From contig MWST01000006.1 in NCBI GenBank assembly GCA_002050235.1, positions 62,001 to 126,000 of the forward strand: a DNA stretch of 64,000 nucleotides. The letters are read 5' to 3'. Position numbers and translations under genes: made by a program. The notes beneath the pieces were generated by a model. That model was not told the DNA's origin. It did no database searches and saw nothing but the letters and a program-made list of their open reading frames with translations. Within the stretch, counting starts at the first letter, position 1, and each line of letters starts with the position of its first letter. Origin of the DNA: Polyangiaceae bacterium UTPRO1. GTDB lineage: Bacteria; Desulfobacterota; Binatia; UTPRO1. Positions 9,130 through 16,683 of this stretch are shown here, in pieces.

Positions 9130-9483
9130 ATGACCACGAATCCGGCACCAGGAAGCGGTTCGATGACCAAGCGGGACCTCATCGACGAGGTCGTGAAGAT
9201 CTATCCGCGGTTCTCGGGACGGGACGCCGAGGTCATCGTCAACGCGGTGTTCGACAGCATGACCGAGGCGCTGGCGCGCGGCGAACGCATCGAGATCCGC
9301 GGCTTCGGGAGCTTCGTCGTCAAGCACCGCCAGGCTCGCGAGGGTCGCAACCCCAAGACCGGGGCCGTGGTCGCAGTCGCCGCCAAGCGGGTGCCGTTCT
9401 TCAAGGTCGGCAAGGAGCTGAAGCTCCGCGTCGACGGCAAGCCCGTTCCCGAAAACGCGCGCGAGGCGACGCAAGGCGCCTGA
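9130..9483 (+). CDS. ihfB: integration host factor beta-type DNA-bending protein
   Basis: This is an HU/IHF-family nucleoid protein. After an 11-residue leader it reads MTKRDLIDEVVKIYPRFSGRDAEVIV, then ERIEIRGFGSFVVKHRQAREGRNPKTGAVVAVAAKRVPFFKVGKELK. That is the beta-arm with the RNPKTG tip that intercalates DNA. Its position downstream of cmk-rpsA is the classic ihfB (himD) location, which favours IHF-beta over HU. AGGAGGGAGC precedes ATG 9130, so the extended start is used; ATG 9163 would give a normal-length protein but lacks as good a ribosome site. Confidence 0.85.
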   Translation: MTTNPAPGSGSMTKRDLIDEVVKIYPRFSGRDAEVIVNAVFDSMTEALARGERIEIRGFGSFVVKHRQAREGRNPKTGAVVAVAAKRVPFFKVGKELKLRVDGKPVPENAREATQGA

Positions 9484-9508
9484 CGGCGGGGTCCGGCCCG
9501 GATTCTCC

Positions 9509-9985
9509 ATGGAACGGCTCTGGGCTCCGTGGCGCATGCAGTACCTCGAGAAGGCTGCGCCGCCGGGTTGCTTCTTCTGCGCCGCAGCCGCGACCGCCGA
9601 CGAAGCGGAGCTGCTGGTAGTGGCCCGCGACCGGCACTCGGTGACGCTGCTGAACAAATTCCCCTACGGGCACGGGCACCTCCTCGTCGCCCCCCGCGCC
9701 CACATGGCGCTCCCGGAAGATCTCGACGACGCCGCCTACGACGGCCTCATGCGGGCCGTGCGGCGAGCGGCGCGCGCGCTCCGGGCGGCGTTCACGCCCG
9801 AGGGCATGAACGTCGGCATGAACCTCGGCCGCGCCGCGGGGGCCGGCGTCGCCGACCACTGCCACTGGCACCTGCTGCCGCGCTGGAACGGCGACACCAA
9901 CTTCATGCCCGTGATCGGCGACGTGAAGGTGATGTCCGAGCATCTCGCAGCGACGCTGCTGCGCGTGCGCGAGCACTACGCGTGA
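9509..9985 (+). CDS. HIT-family nucleotide hydrolase/transferase
   Basis: This 158-aa histidine-triad protein probably acts on dinucleoside polyphosphates or adenylylated substrates. The catalytic triad HCHWH is at His117, His119 and His121, preceded by GMNLGRAAGAGVADH. An N-terminal ERLWAPWRMQYLEKAAPPGCFFC holds a Cys21-x2-Cys24 pair that probably binds zinc; this opening is characteristic of the AP4A-phosphorylase-like HIT branch. The gene follows ihfB closely. Its stop overlaps the eboA GTG by 4 nt, linking a housekeeping operon to the ebo genes. Confidence 0.88.
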   Translation: MERLWAPWRMQYLEKAAPPGCFFCAAAATADEAELLVVARDRHSVTLLNKFPYGHGHLLVAPRAHMALPEDLDDAAYDGLMRAVRRAARALRAAFTPEGMNVGMNLGRAAGAGVADHCHWHLLPRWNGDTNFMPVIGDVKVMSEHLAATLLRVREHYA

Positions 9986-10647
9986 GCGATCCCGCCGCGG
10001 CCCTGGCTGCGATCCTGAGACAGCGTCGACCCGAGGCGTTCGCGACCTGGCTCGCCGATGCGTCGCTGGCTGCGGGGGCGTCTTTCGACCGCACCGCCTT
10101 CGAGCTCGCCTTCGCTGGCGCCGGCCGGCGCTTCGGCACCGACACCATAGGCGGCGGAATCACCCTCACCGGCGCCAGCGGCCGCGCGTGGTCGATCGCC
10201 GGCTGGGGGCTCGACGACGCGGCGCGCGCGCTCCTCGTCCTCGGCGCAGTGGCGGTGATTCCCGAGGCGGCGCAGCCGGGCTTCGTCGACGATCTCTATC
10301 GGGCCGGCGCCAGCCGCGAGCGTCGAGCTCTGCTGCGGGCGCTGGCGCTACTCCCGGACCCGCAACGCTTCCTGGCCACCGCCCTCGACGCCTGCCGCAC
10401 GAGCACGCTGCCGGTCTTCGAAGCCATAGCCTGCGAGAATCCCTATCCTGCCGAGTGCTTCCCGAAGCCGAGATTCAATCAGATGGCGCTGAAGGCAGTC
10501 TTCACCGGCATCGCCGTCGACCGGATCCTGCTTCTCGCCACTCGCCGGAGCGGCGAGCTGGCGCGCATGGCCGCCGACTACGCCGCCGAGCGCCGCGCCG
10601 CCGGCCGACCGGTTCCCGCCGACCTGGCGCTGCTCGGGGCGCCATGA
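9982..10647 (+). CDS. eboA: EboA-family protein
   Basis: This is the first gene of the ebo (EDB) metabolite-traffic cluster. EboA has no known biochemical activity. The 221-aa protein shows WSIAGWGLDDAARALLVL, then a helical region (RRALLRALALLPDPQRFLATALDACRT) and the conserved FEAIACENPYPAECFPKPRFNQMALKAVFTGIAVDRI block that marks the family. The C-terminus (ARMAADYAAERRAAGRPVPADLALL) is also typical. It starts at GTG 9982, overlapping the HIT stop, and its TGA overlaps the eboB ATG. Assignment rests on this motif plus the presence of all other ebo partners around it. Confidence 0.85.
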   Translation: MSDPAAALAAILRQRRPEAFATWLADASLAAGASFDRTAFELAFAGAGRRFGTDTIGGGITLTGASGRAWSIAGWGLDDAARALLVLGAVAVIPEAAQPGFVDDLYRAGASRERRALLRALALLPDPQRFLATALDACRTSTLPVFEAIACENPYPAECFPKPRFNQMALKAVFTGIAVDRILLLATRRSGELARMAADYAAERRAAGRPVPADLALLGAP

Positions 10648-11492
10648 GGCTCTTCGATCCGCACGTGCACATGTCGTCGCGCACCACCGCCGACTACGAG
10701 GCGATGGCCGCCGCCGGGATCGCCGTCGTCGTCGAGCCTGCGTTCTGGCTCGGACAGCCGCGAACCCACGCCGGCTCCTTCGCCGACTACTTCGCCTCCC
10801 TCGTCGGCTGGGAGCCGTTTCGGGCGAGCCAGTTCGACGTCCGCCACTTCTGCGCGCTGGCGCTGAACCCGAGAGAGGCCAACGACGACCGCATCGCGGC
10901 GGACGTGGTCGCGCTCCTGCCGCGCTATCTCGCCAAGGACGGTGTGGTCGCCGTCGGCGAGGTCGGCTACGACGAGCAGACGCCCGCCGAAGAGCGCTGG
11001 TTCGCCGAGCAGCTCGAGCTGGCGCGCCGCTTCGACCTCCCCGTGCTCGTCCACACGCCCCACCGCGACAAGAAGCGCGGCACCGAGCGCAGCCTCGCCC
11101 TGGTGCGCGAGATCGGCCTGCCGCCGCAGCGTGTCCTCATCGACCACAACACCGAAGAGACCTTGCCGCTCGTCCTGCGCGCCGGCTGCTGGGCGGGGCA
11201 TTCCATCTACCCGAACAGCAAGATGGACGAGCCGCGCATGGCGGCCCTGGTGCAGCAGTACGGGGGCGAGCGCGTCCTCATCAACAGCGCCGCCGATTGG
11301 GGCATCAGCGATCCGCTCAAGGTCGCGACGACGGTGGCCGAGATGCGCGCCCGGGGCATCGCGGAGGAGGTCATCGCGACGGTCGCCTGGGACAATCCCG
11401 TGGCCTTCTTTTCCCAGAGCGGACGGCTCGACCTCGAGGCCGGCGACGCGACCGGGAACGCCTTCGCCGGCAACACCGTGCGCCGCGGCTGA
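10644..11492 (+). CDS. eboB: TatD-like metal-dependent hydrolase EboB
   Basis: This is an amidohydrolase-superfamily TIM barrel of 282 aa. The metal ligands are visible: His7-x-His9 in DPHVHMSS, Glu106 in VGEVGYDEQT, His137/His140 in VLVHTPH, His168 in LIDHNTEE and a C-terminal Asp in NSAADWG. In ebo clusters this protein accompanies EboA, and its substrate is unknown. ATG 10644 overlaps the eboA stop by 4 nt. It is followed 21 nt later by eboF. Confidence 0.85.
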   Translation: MRLFDPHVHMSSRTTADYEAMAAAGIAVVVEPAFWLGQPRTHAGSFADYFASLVGWEPFRASQFDVRHFCALALNPREANDDRIAADVVALLPRYLAKDGVVAVGEVGYDEQTPAEERWFAEQLELARRFDLPVLVHTPHRDKKRGTERSLALVREIGLPPQRVLIDHNTEETLPLVLRAGCWAGHSIYPNSKMDEPRMAALVQQYGGERVLINSAADWGISDPLKVATTVAEMRARGIAEEVIATVAWDNPVAFFSQSGRLDLEAGDATGNAFAGNTVRRG

Positions 11493-11513
11493 GGCGCCGG
11501 CGGCGGGGTGCGC

Positions 11514-12896
11514 ATGCATCGCACGGTCGTCCTCGACGTCGTCGGGCTGACGCCGGCGCTCCTCGGCGCGGCGACACCGCATCTCACGGCGTTTGCCGCC
11601 TCGGGAGGGATGCGCCCGCTCGCCACCGTCCTTCCCGCCGTCACCTGCACGGTGCAATCGAGCATGGTGACCGGCGCGCTGCCGCGCGTCCACGGCGCCG
11701 TTGCCAACGGCTGGTACTTCCGCGACCTCGCCGAGATCTGGCTCTGGCGGCAGTCGAACCACCTGATCGCCGGCGAGAAGATCTGGGAGGCGGCGCTGCG
11801 GCGCAATCCCGACTTCACGTGCGCCAAGCTCTTCTGGTGGTACAACATGTACAGCAGCGCCACTTGGTCGGTGACGCCGCGGCCGCTCTATCCGGCCGAC
11901 GGCCGCAAGCTTCCCGACGTCTACACCACTCCGATCGCACTCCGCGACGAGTTGCAGGCCAGGCTCGGGACCTTTCCGCTCTTCACGTTCTGGGGCCCGG
12001 GCACCGATCTCGGCGCCACGCGCTGGATCGCCGACTGTGCGCGCCACATCTACGACACGCGCCGGCCGACGCTCACGCTCGTCTACCTGCCGCACCTCGA
12101 CTACGGGCTGCAGCGGCTCGGACCCGACGATGCGCGGATCGCCAAGGATCTCACCGAGGTCGACGCCGTCTGCGGCGAGCTCATCGACCATGTGAGCCGC
12201 GACGGCGCCCGCGTGATCGTGCTCTCCGAGTACGGGATCACCGGAGTGCGCGGCGCAGTCCACGTGAACCGCGCGCTCCGCGAAGCCGGGCTGCTGGCGG
12301 TGAAGGACGAGCTCGGCCGCGACATGCTCGACGCCGGCGCCTCGGAGGCGTTCGCGGTCGCCGACCACCAGATCGCCCACGTCTACGTGCGTCGCCGCGA
12401 GCGCATCGACGAAGTGCGGCAGCTGCTCGCCGGCCTCGACGGCGTCGAGCGCGTGCTCGACGCCGCTGGCCAGCGCGCCGCCGGCCTCGATCATCCGCGC
12501 TCCGGCGAGCTCGTTGCCGTGACCGCGGCCGACCGCTGGTTCAGCTACTACTTCTGGCTCGACGACGCCCGGGCGCCCGACTATGCGCGCACCGTCGACA
12601 TCCACCGCAAGCCCGGCTACGACCCCGTCGAGCTCTTCCTCGATCCGGCCCTGCGGCTGCCGCAGCTCAAGATCGCCTGGACCCTCGCCAAGAAGGCAGC
12701 CGGATTCCGCACTCTCATGGACGTGATCCCGCTCGACGCGACGCTGGTGCGCGGCTCGCACGGGCGGCCTACCGACGACCCCGCCGCCGGGCCCCTGGTG
12801 ATGACGAGCGAGCCGGCGCTCCTCCCCGAGCGCCCGGCGGCTACCGACGTGAAGGACCTCGTGCTGCGCCACGTCTTCGGACCCGACGCGGCCTGA
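11514..12896 (+). CDS. eboF: EboF-like alkaline-phosphatase-superfamily (nucleotide pyrophosphatase) protein
   Basis: This 460-aa protein has the phosphodiesterase/nucleotide-pyrophosphatase layout: Asp8 in VVLDVVGL, a nucleophile threonine (Thr44) in LPAVTCTVQSSMVTG, VYLPHLDYGLQRLGP, and later VADHQIAHVYV and GSHGRP. Where the superfamily normally has SDHG, this protein reads SEYG, so one metal-site Asp is Glu and the His is Tyr. Activity may therefore be altered. The start could be GTG 11508; I prefer ATG 11514 with a G-rich site just upstream. It is the last plus-strand ebo gene and ends 33 nt from the stop of the opposing arm. Confidence 0.8.
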   Translation: MHRTVVLDVVGLTPALLGAATPHLTAFAASGGMRPLATVLPAVTCTVQSSMVTGALPRVHGAVANGWYFRDLAEIWLWRQSNHLIAGEKIWEAALRRNPDFTCAKLFWWYNMYSSATWSVTPRPLYPADGRKLPDVYTTPIALRDELQARLGTFPLFTFWGPGTDLGATRWIADCARHIYDTRRPTLTLVYLPHLDYGLQRLGPDDARIAKDLTEVDAVCGELIDHVSRDGARVIVLSEYGITGVRGAVHVNRALREAGLLAVKDELGRDMLDAGASEAFAVADHQIAHVYVRRRERIDEVRQLLAGLDGVERVLDAAGQRAAGLDHPRSGELVAVTAADRWFSYYFWLDDARAPDYARTVDIHRKPGYDPVELFLDPALRLPQLKIAWTLAKKAAGFRTLMDVIPLDATLVRGSHGRPTDDPAAGPLVMTSEPALLPERPAATDVKDLVLRHVFGPDAA

Positions 12897-12929
12897 GGAG
12901 CCGCCCGGAGGATCGACTGCCCGGCGCTC

Positions 12930-13439
12930 TCACGGCGACCCGGGTCGGTCTCGGCGCCGCAAGGCCGGCGCCAGCACGCGGCCGGCAGCGAGCAACCGGG
13001 CCGAGTCGTCGGCGCTGATGGCGCGCTCGCGCTTCCAGCCGACGCCGAGAGTGCCGACGACGCGGTCGCCGTCGACGATCGGGACGCAGAGGGCGCCGCC
13101 GGCACCGGTTGCTCTCGCTCCCGGCTGCGCCACTCCGCTCGTATCCGTCTGCAGGTTGCAGAGCGTCACCGGCTGCGCCGTCTTCGCCGCCGCGCCCGCG
13201 ATGCCCTTGCCGAGCGGGATGCGACGGCTGGCCGCGAGCACCGGCGCCGGGATGCCCGGACTCGCGGCCACGAGGTGGAGATGGTCGTCGGCCCCCAGGC
13301 GGTGCAGCGTGCCGAGCTCGGCAGCGAACGCCTCCTGGACGACACGGAGCGCGGCCGCGAATCCGGCGGTATCGGTGCCGCTGCCGAGAGCTTCGCGAAT
13401 GCGTCGTTCGCTGTCGTCGGGCACGCCGCTCGTTACCAC
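12930..13439 (-). CDS. GAF-domain protein
   Basis: This 169-aa protein is essentially a single GAF domain, a small-molecule or redox sensor fold. Visible elements are GIPAPVLAASRRIPLGKGIAGAAAKTAQPVTLCNLQTDTSG, GALCVPIVDGDRVVGTLGVGWKRERAISADDSARLLAAGRVLAP. It starts at GTG 13439, 8 nt after the eboC stop, so it is the fourth gene of the minus-strand ebo arm. There is no output domain (no kinase, cyclase or HTH), so it is either a stand-alone sensor or an fRMsr-like enzyme. I see Cys in LCNL and in GALCVPI, so a free-methionine-sulfoxide-reductase-type reaction is possible but unproven. Confidence 0.7.
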   Translation of the reverse strand: MVTSGVPDDSERRIREALGSGTDTAGFAAALRVVQEAFAAELGTLHRLGADDHLHLVAASPGIPAPVLAASRRIPLGKGIAGAAAKTAQPVTLCNLQTDTSGVAQPGARATGAGGALCVPIVDGDRVVGTLGVGWKRERAISADDSARLLAAGRVLAPALRRRDRPGSP

Positions 13440-13447
13440 ACCTGCCG

Positions 13448-14161
13448 TCAGGTGCCAGATACCCGGCGCTGCCAGGCGAGCGTGAGGACGAACGCCGCAA
13501 TGCACCACCCGGCTGCGACCGGGTGGCCGGTGCCGGCGACCGCGATCCCGTCGACGATGGCGATCCCGGCGATCAGCCGCGCCACCAGTCCGGACTGCAA
13601 TCCCAGACGCGGGTGGCGCGCGACTGCGGTGAGCGCGATCAGATACGCGAGCAGCACGCCCGCCCACGCCACTACCCCGGCTCCGACGGCGCCCGTGAGC
13701 GCCGCTGCCGCCGCCACGTACACGAGCGCGCGGCAAGTTCCCATCAGCAGCGGCGCCAGCGGATTGTCCTTGTGGCGGACGTCGTACCACACGATCGCCG
13801 CCGCCAACGCGGCGCCGGCGGCGCCGCCCGGCAGCACCGAGCCGCTCGCCGACCGCCCCGTGACAGCGAGCATTGCGACGCCCGCGGCGAGCAGGCCGAA
13901 GCCGCCGACGAACACCTCCCTGGCGGATACGAGGCCGGCCGGGATCGGGCGCTCCGGCCGCTCGCGGGCATCGATCTCGCGATCGAAAGCATCGTTCAAG
14001 AACATGCCGCCGACGTAGAGGATGGAGCAGGCGAGGGCGGCTGCAACGACGGCGGGACGCGCGAGCGGCGCACCGGCGAGCGCCGCCGCCGCCACGACGT
14101 TCGTCCACACCGTCGGCAGGTTCGATACCCGTCCGAGGCGGAGAGCGACGTCCAAGGTCAT
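13448..14161 (-). CDS. eboC: UbiA-like prenyltransferase EboC
   Basis: This 237-aa membrane protein of the UbiA superfamily has the first Asp-rich motif NDAFDREID at residues 56-64 (Asn56, Asp57, Asp60, Asp64), followed by ERPERPIPAG. The second, YDVRHKDN, follows in the middle. About seven to eight hydrophobic helices are visible, for example VVAAALACSILYVGGMFL and WAGVLLAYLIALTAV. In ebo clusters EboC is thought to attach or carry a prenyl-type group; the substrate is unknown. ATG 14161 overlaps the eboE stop by 4 nt. Confidence 0.87.
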   Translation of the reverse strand: MTLDVALRLGRVSNLPTVWTNVVAAAALAGAPLARPAVVAAALACSILYVGGMFLNDAFDREIDARERPERPIPAGLVSAREVFVGGFGLLAAGVAMLAVTGRSASGSVLPGGAAGAALAAAIVWYDVRHKDNPLAPLLMGTCRALVYVAAAAALTGAVGAGVVAWAGVLLAYLIALTAVARHPRLGLQSGLVARLIAGIAIVDGIAVAGTGHPVAAGWCIAAFVLTLAWQRRVSGT

Positions 14162-15372
14162 GCTCCGAGTCGATCCATGGTCCAACGGAGCTCGCGCGCG
14201 ATCGTCGCCGCGAGCGGCTCGCCGCGATACGCCGCAGGGAGGAGGTCCCAGGTGTAGGTCTCGACTTCGAGGTGCCCGGAGTAGCCCTCGGCGGCGAGGA
14301 GTTGGAGCAGGGCGGCGGTCCAGTGCTGCGTGGTGCCGAGCGGACCCAGGGCCGCACGGAAGAGCGGCACATGGAAATGGATCCGCCATTCGCGCGCGCC
14401 GCCGCCATGAGCCGCGTCCGCGAGCGCCTCGGGCAGGTCGAGGAAGCGGCGCCGCGCGGCGCCGCGCCGCTCGACCACTTGATGGAGGTAGACGTCGTCG
14501 GCGAAGGCGGCGAGGGCGGCGCGGGTAACGGCGTCGGCGCCGCCGCCGAGCGTCGCCGTCATGCCGGCGCTCACCTGCACCTTGACGACGTCGATCTCTG
14601 CCGCCCGCAGCCGCGCCAGCACTGCCTCCGGCGCAGCGAATTCGAGCGCCAGGTGACAGGCGTCGACGCAGAGGCCGAGGTGGCGGCGCGCCAGCTCCGT
14701 AGATGCCGCCATCGTCCGTCCCGTAGCGGCAGCCAGCCGCCCGGCCGCCGCACCCGTCCAGAGATGCGCGTGGAAGAAGTCGACGGCGTCCTCCACTGTC
14801 TCCATGAGGCACCACGGCTCCGGCTCCAGCGCCAGCCGCACGCGCCGCCCCGTCGCTTCCTCGAGCGCCGCCAGATGGGCGACGTGGCGCAGGAGGCCGG
14901 CGGCGACCGCCTCCCGATCCGACCGCCCCGCCAGGCTGGGACGGAACGCTCCCGGCACCGTGCTGATGCTCCCGTAGCCCGTGCCCGCCGCCGGCAGGAC
15001 CGCGGCCAGCAGCGTCGCCAGCCGGTCGGTGTAGGCGACGCGGCGCGGATCGCGCCAGTCAGGCTCGTAGACCTGCTCCTTCACGCGCACGCCGTGGAAG
15101 GCTCCGTAGGGAAACCCGTTCACCGTGAAAACGTACATGTCTTCGGCGGCGAGCCAGGCGCGCAGCTCGTCGACCTCCGTCGCCGCCGCGAGCCCGTCCG
15201 CCGCCGCCGCGGACAGTCTGAGCCCGACGCCGAACGGCGCTGCGGGAGCTGCGGCGCGCTTCACGGCGACGACGTGACGGGCAAGGTTCTCGCGCACCTC
15301 GCGCCAGGTCTCGCCGGGGTGGACGTTGGTGCAGTACGTCAGGTGGGGCGCGCCGGGAATGGCGAGCTTCAC
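14158..15372 (-). CDS. eboE: metabolite traffic protein EboE (sugar-phosphate isomerase-like TIM barrel)
   Basis: This 404-aa protein looks like the xylose-isomerase-like TIM-barrel family. It opens HLTYCTNVHPGETWREVRENL, the EboE signature. Likely metal ligands appear in LALEPEPWCLMETVEDAVDFF, LCVDACHLALEF, WRIHFHVPLF and LEVETYTWDLLP. GTG 15372 overlaps the eboD stop by 4 nt, and the downstream stop overlaps eboC, so the three genes are tightly coupled. The cluster is needed for moving a secondary-metabolite precursor to the periplasm in cyanobacteria (scytonemin); the cargo here is unknown. Confidence 0.87.
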   Translation of the reverse strand: MKLAIPGAPHLTYCTNVHPGETWREVRENLARHVVAVKRAAAPAAPFGVGLRLSAAAADGLAAATEVDELRAWLAAEDMYVFTVNGFPYGAFHGVRVKEQVYEPDWRDPRRVAYTDRLATLLAAVLPAAGTGYGSISTVPGAFRPSLAGRSDREAVAAGLLRHVAHLAALEEATGRRVRLALEPEPWCLMETVEDAVDFFHAHLWTGAAAGRLAAATGRTMAASTELARRHLGLCVDACHLALEFAAPEAVLARLRAAEIDVVKVQVSAGMTATLGGGADAVTRAALAAFADDVYLHQVVERRGAARRRFLDLPEALADAAHGGGAREWRIHFHVPLFRAALGPLGTTQHWTAALLQLLAAEGYSGHLEVETYTWDLLPAAYRGEPLAATIARELRWTMDRLGA

Positions 15373-16535
15373 GAAGCGGCGTCCCCGCGCGCCAGGAGAT
15401 CGATCACCCGTCCGAGCACGTCCTCGCGCATGGCATCGACCTCCACCGCGCAGCCGATGGCGGTGGGAAGTGTCACGCAGAGCTCCCCGCCCAGGTGCTC
15501 GCGAAACTCGGCGAGGCCGTCGAGGATCCGCGGCCGCTCGCCCGGTCCGCACAGCCGCAGCGCCGCGTCGTAGGTCGGCAGCCCGAGCGCGCGCAGCAGC
15601 CGCACGAGGCGGTCGCGAGCCGCCGCCGCCAGCATGCCGACCTCGACGGCGTAGCCGGCGTCGAGCGCCATGCCGATGGCTACGGCTTCGCCGTGGCGCA
15701 GACGGTGCGCGGTCAGCATCTCGAGCTTGTGCGCAGCCCAGTGGCCGAAGTCGAGGGGCCTGGCGCTGCCGAGCTCGAACGGGTCGCCCGAGTCGGCGAT
15801 GTGGGCGAGATGGAGGCGCGCGCTCCGCTCCACCAGCGCCGCGACACGATCGGCTGCGGCGGCGGCGAGCTCGCCCGCCGACGCCTCCAGCCAGTCGAAA
15901 AAGGCCGCGTCGCGCACGACCGCGACCTTCACCGCCTCCGCCATGCCGGCGGCGACGTCGCGGCGTTCGAGGGTGCGCAGCCACTCCCGATCGTTGACGA
16001 CCGCAAAGGGCGGCGCAAACGTCCCGAGGAAGTTCTTGCTGCCGAAGGCGTTGACGCCGTTCTTCACGTTGACGCCGGAGTCGGCCTGGGCGAGCACCGT
16101 CGTCGGTACGCGCACGACGCGCACGCCGCGGTGCACCGTCGCCGCCGCATAGCCCGCCATATCGAGGACTGCGCCGCCGCCGATCACCACGACGACGCTC
16201 TGGCGATCGAAGCCGAGCGCGTGCAGGCGTGCCTGGAGACGTTCGAGCGCGGCGGGCTCGTTCTTGGCGCGCTCGCCGCCGGGAACGACGAGCGGCGCAT
16301 CCGCGAGCGTCAGCCGCTCGCGGTACGCGGCGACATAGTCGGCGATCCGCGCCGCGACGTCGGGCCAGGCGCGGGCGACGCCGCCGTCGATCACCGCCAG
16401 CAGGCGGTGCCGCCGCTGCGGTTCGCGCCGCGCTATCGCCTCCACCAGGACCTCGTTCGCCGCTGCCAGCACATCGCGCGTGAAGTGGACTGGATAGTCG
16501 AACGGCACGCTGATTCGCTGCCAATGGAGGGACAT
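15369..16535 (-). CDS. eboD: 3-dehydroquinate synthase-like sugar-phosphate cyclase EboD
   Basis: This 388-aa protein has the AroB-like fold. The NAD-binding GGGAVLDMAGYAAATVHRGV is clear, as is VPTTVLAQADSGVNVKNGVNAFGSKNFLGTF. Zinc ligands correspond to Glu in GMAEAVKVAVV and the histidines in GHWAAHKLE and LRHGEAVAIGM. It is the first gene of the minus-strand ebo arm, and the FGSKNFLGTF block is typical of the EboD branch rather than of AroB. It is therefore unlikely to supply the shikimate pathway despite aroA lying nearby. ATG 16535 opens the gene into a 148-nt divergent region. Confidence 0.87.
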   Translation of the reverse strand: MSLHWQRISVPFDYPVHFTRDVLAAANEVLVEAIARREPQRRHRLLAVIDGGVARAWPDVAARIADYVAAYRERLTLADAPLVVPGGERAKNEPAALERLQARLHALGFDRQSVVVVIGGGAVLDMAGYAAATVHRGVRVVRVPTTVLAQADSGVNVKNGVNAFGSKNFLGTFAPPFAVVNDREWLRTLERRDVAAGMAEAVKVAVVRDAAFFDWLEASAGELAAAAADRVAALVERSARLHLAHIADSGDPFELGSARPLDFGHWAAHKLEMLTAHRLRHGEAVAIGMALDAGYAVEVGMLAAAARDRLVRLLRALGLPTYDAALRLCGPGERPRILDGLAEFREHLGGELCVTLPTAIGCAVEVDAMREDVLGRVIDLLARGDAAS

Positions 16536-16622
16536 GCGGCGAGCATTGTTGCAACGGTCCGGTGCACCGGCAAGCTCCGCTTCCCGTCTCCGGCGCGGAG
16601 CGACGCCCGCGGACGGATTCGA

Positions 16623-16652
16623 TTTACTCTCTGCAGCGGCCGCGCCTATAAT
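16623..16652 (+). promoter_or_regulatory. sigma70-type promoter of the MoxR/VWA operon
   Basis: TTTACT (16623-16628) and a perfect TATAAT (16647-16652) are separated by 18 nt. Transcription would start near 16659, giving a leader of about 25 nt with GGGAG before ATG 16684. It lies in the 148-nt gap shared with the divergent eboD. This is the best consensus promoter I found in the window. Confidence 0.65.
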
Positions 16653-16683
16653 GCGCGCGCTTTGACGGCCCGGGAGTCATAAG

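Noticed and set aside
10578..12872. 764-codon minus-strand open frame opposite eboB and eboF
   Set aside because: The composition is typical antisense (His/Asp/Gly/Val) and the plus strand encodes recognisable proteins.
15369..16535. Shikimate-pathway aroB
   Set aside because: It has the AroB fold, but its coupling to eboE/eboC and the EboD-type FGSKNFLGTF block indicate the ebo role.
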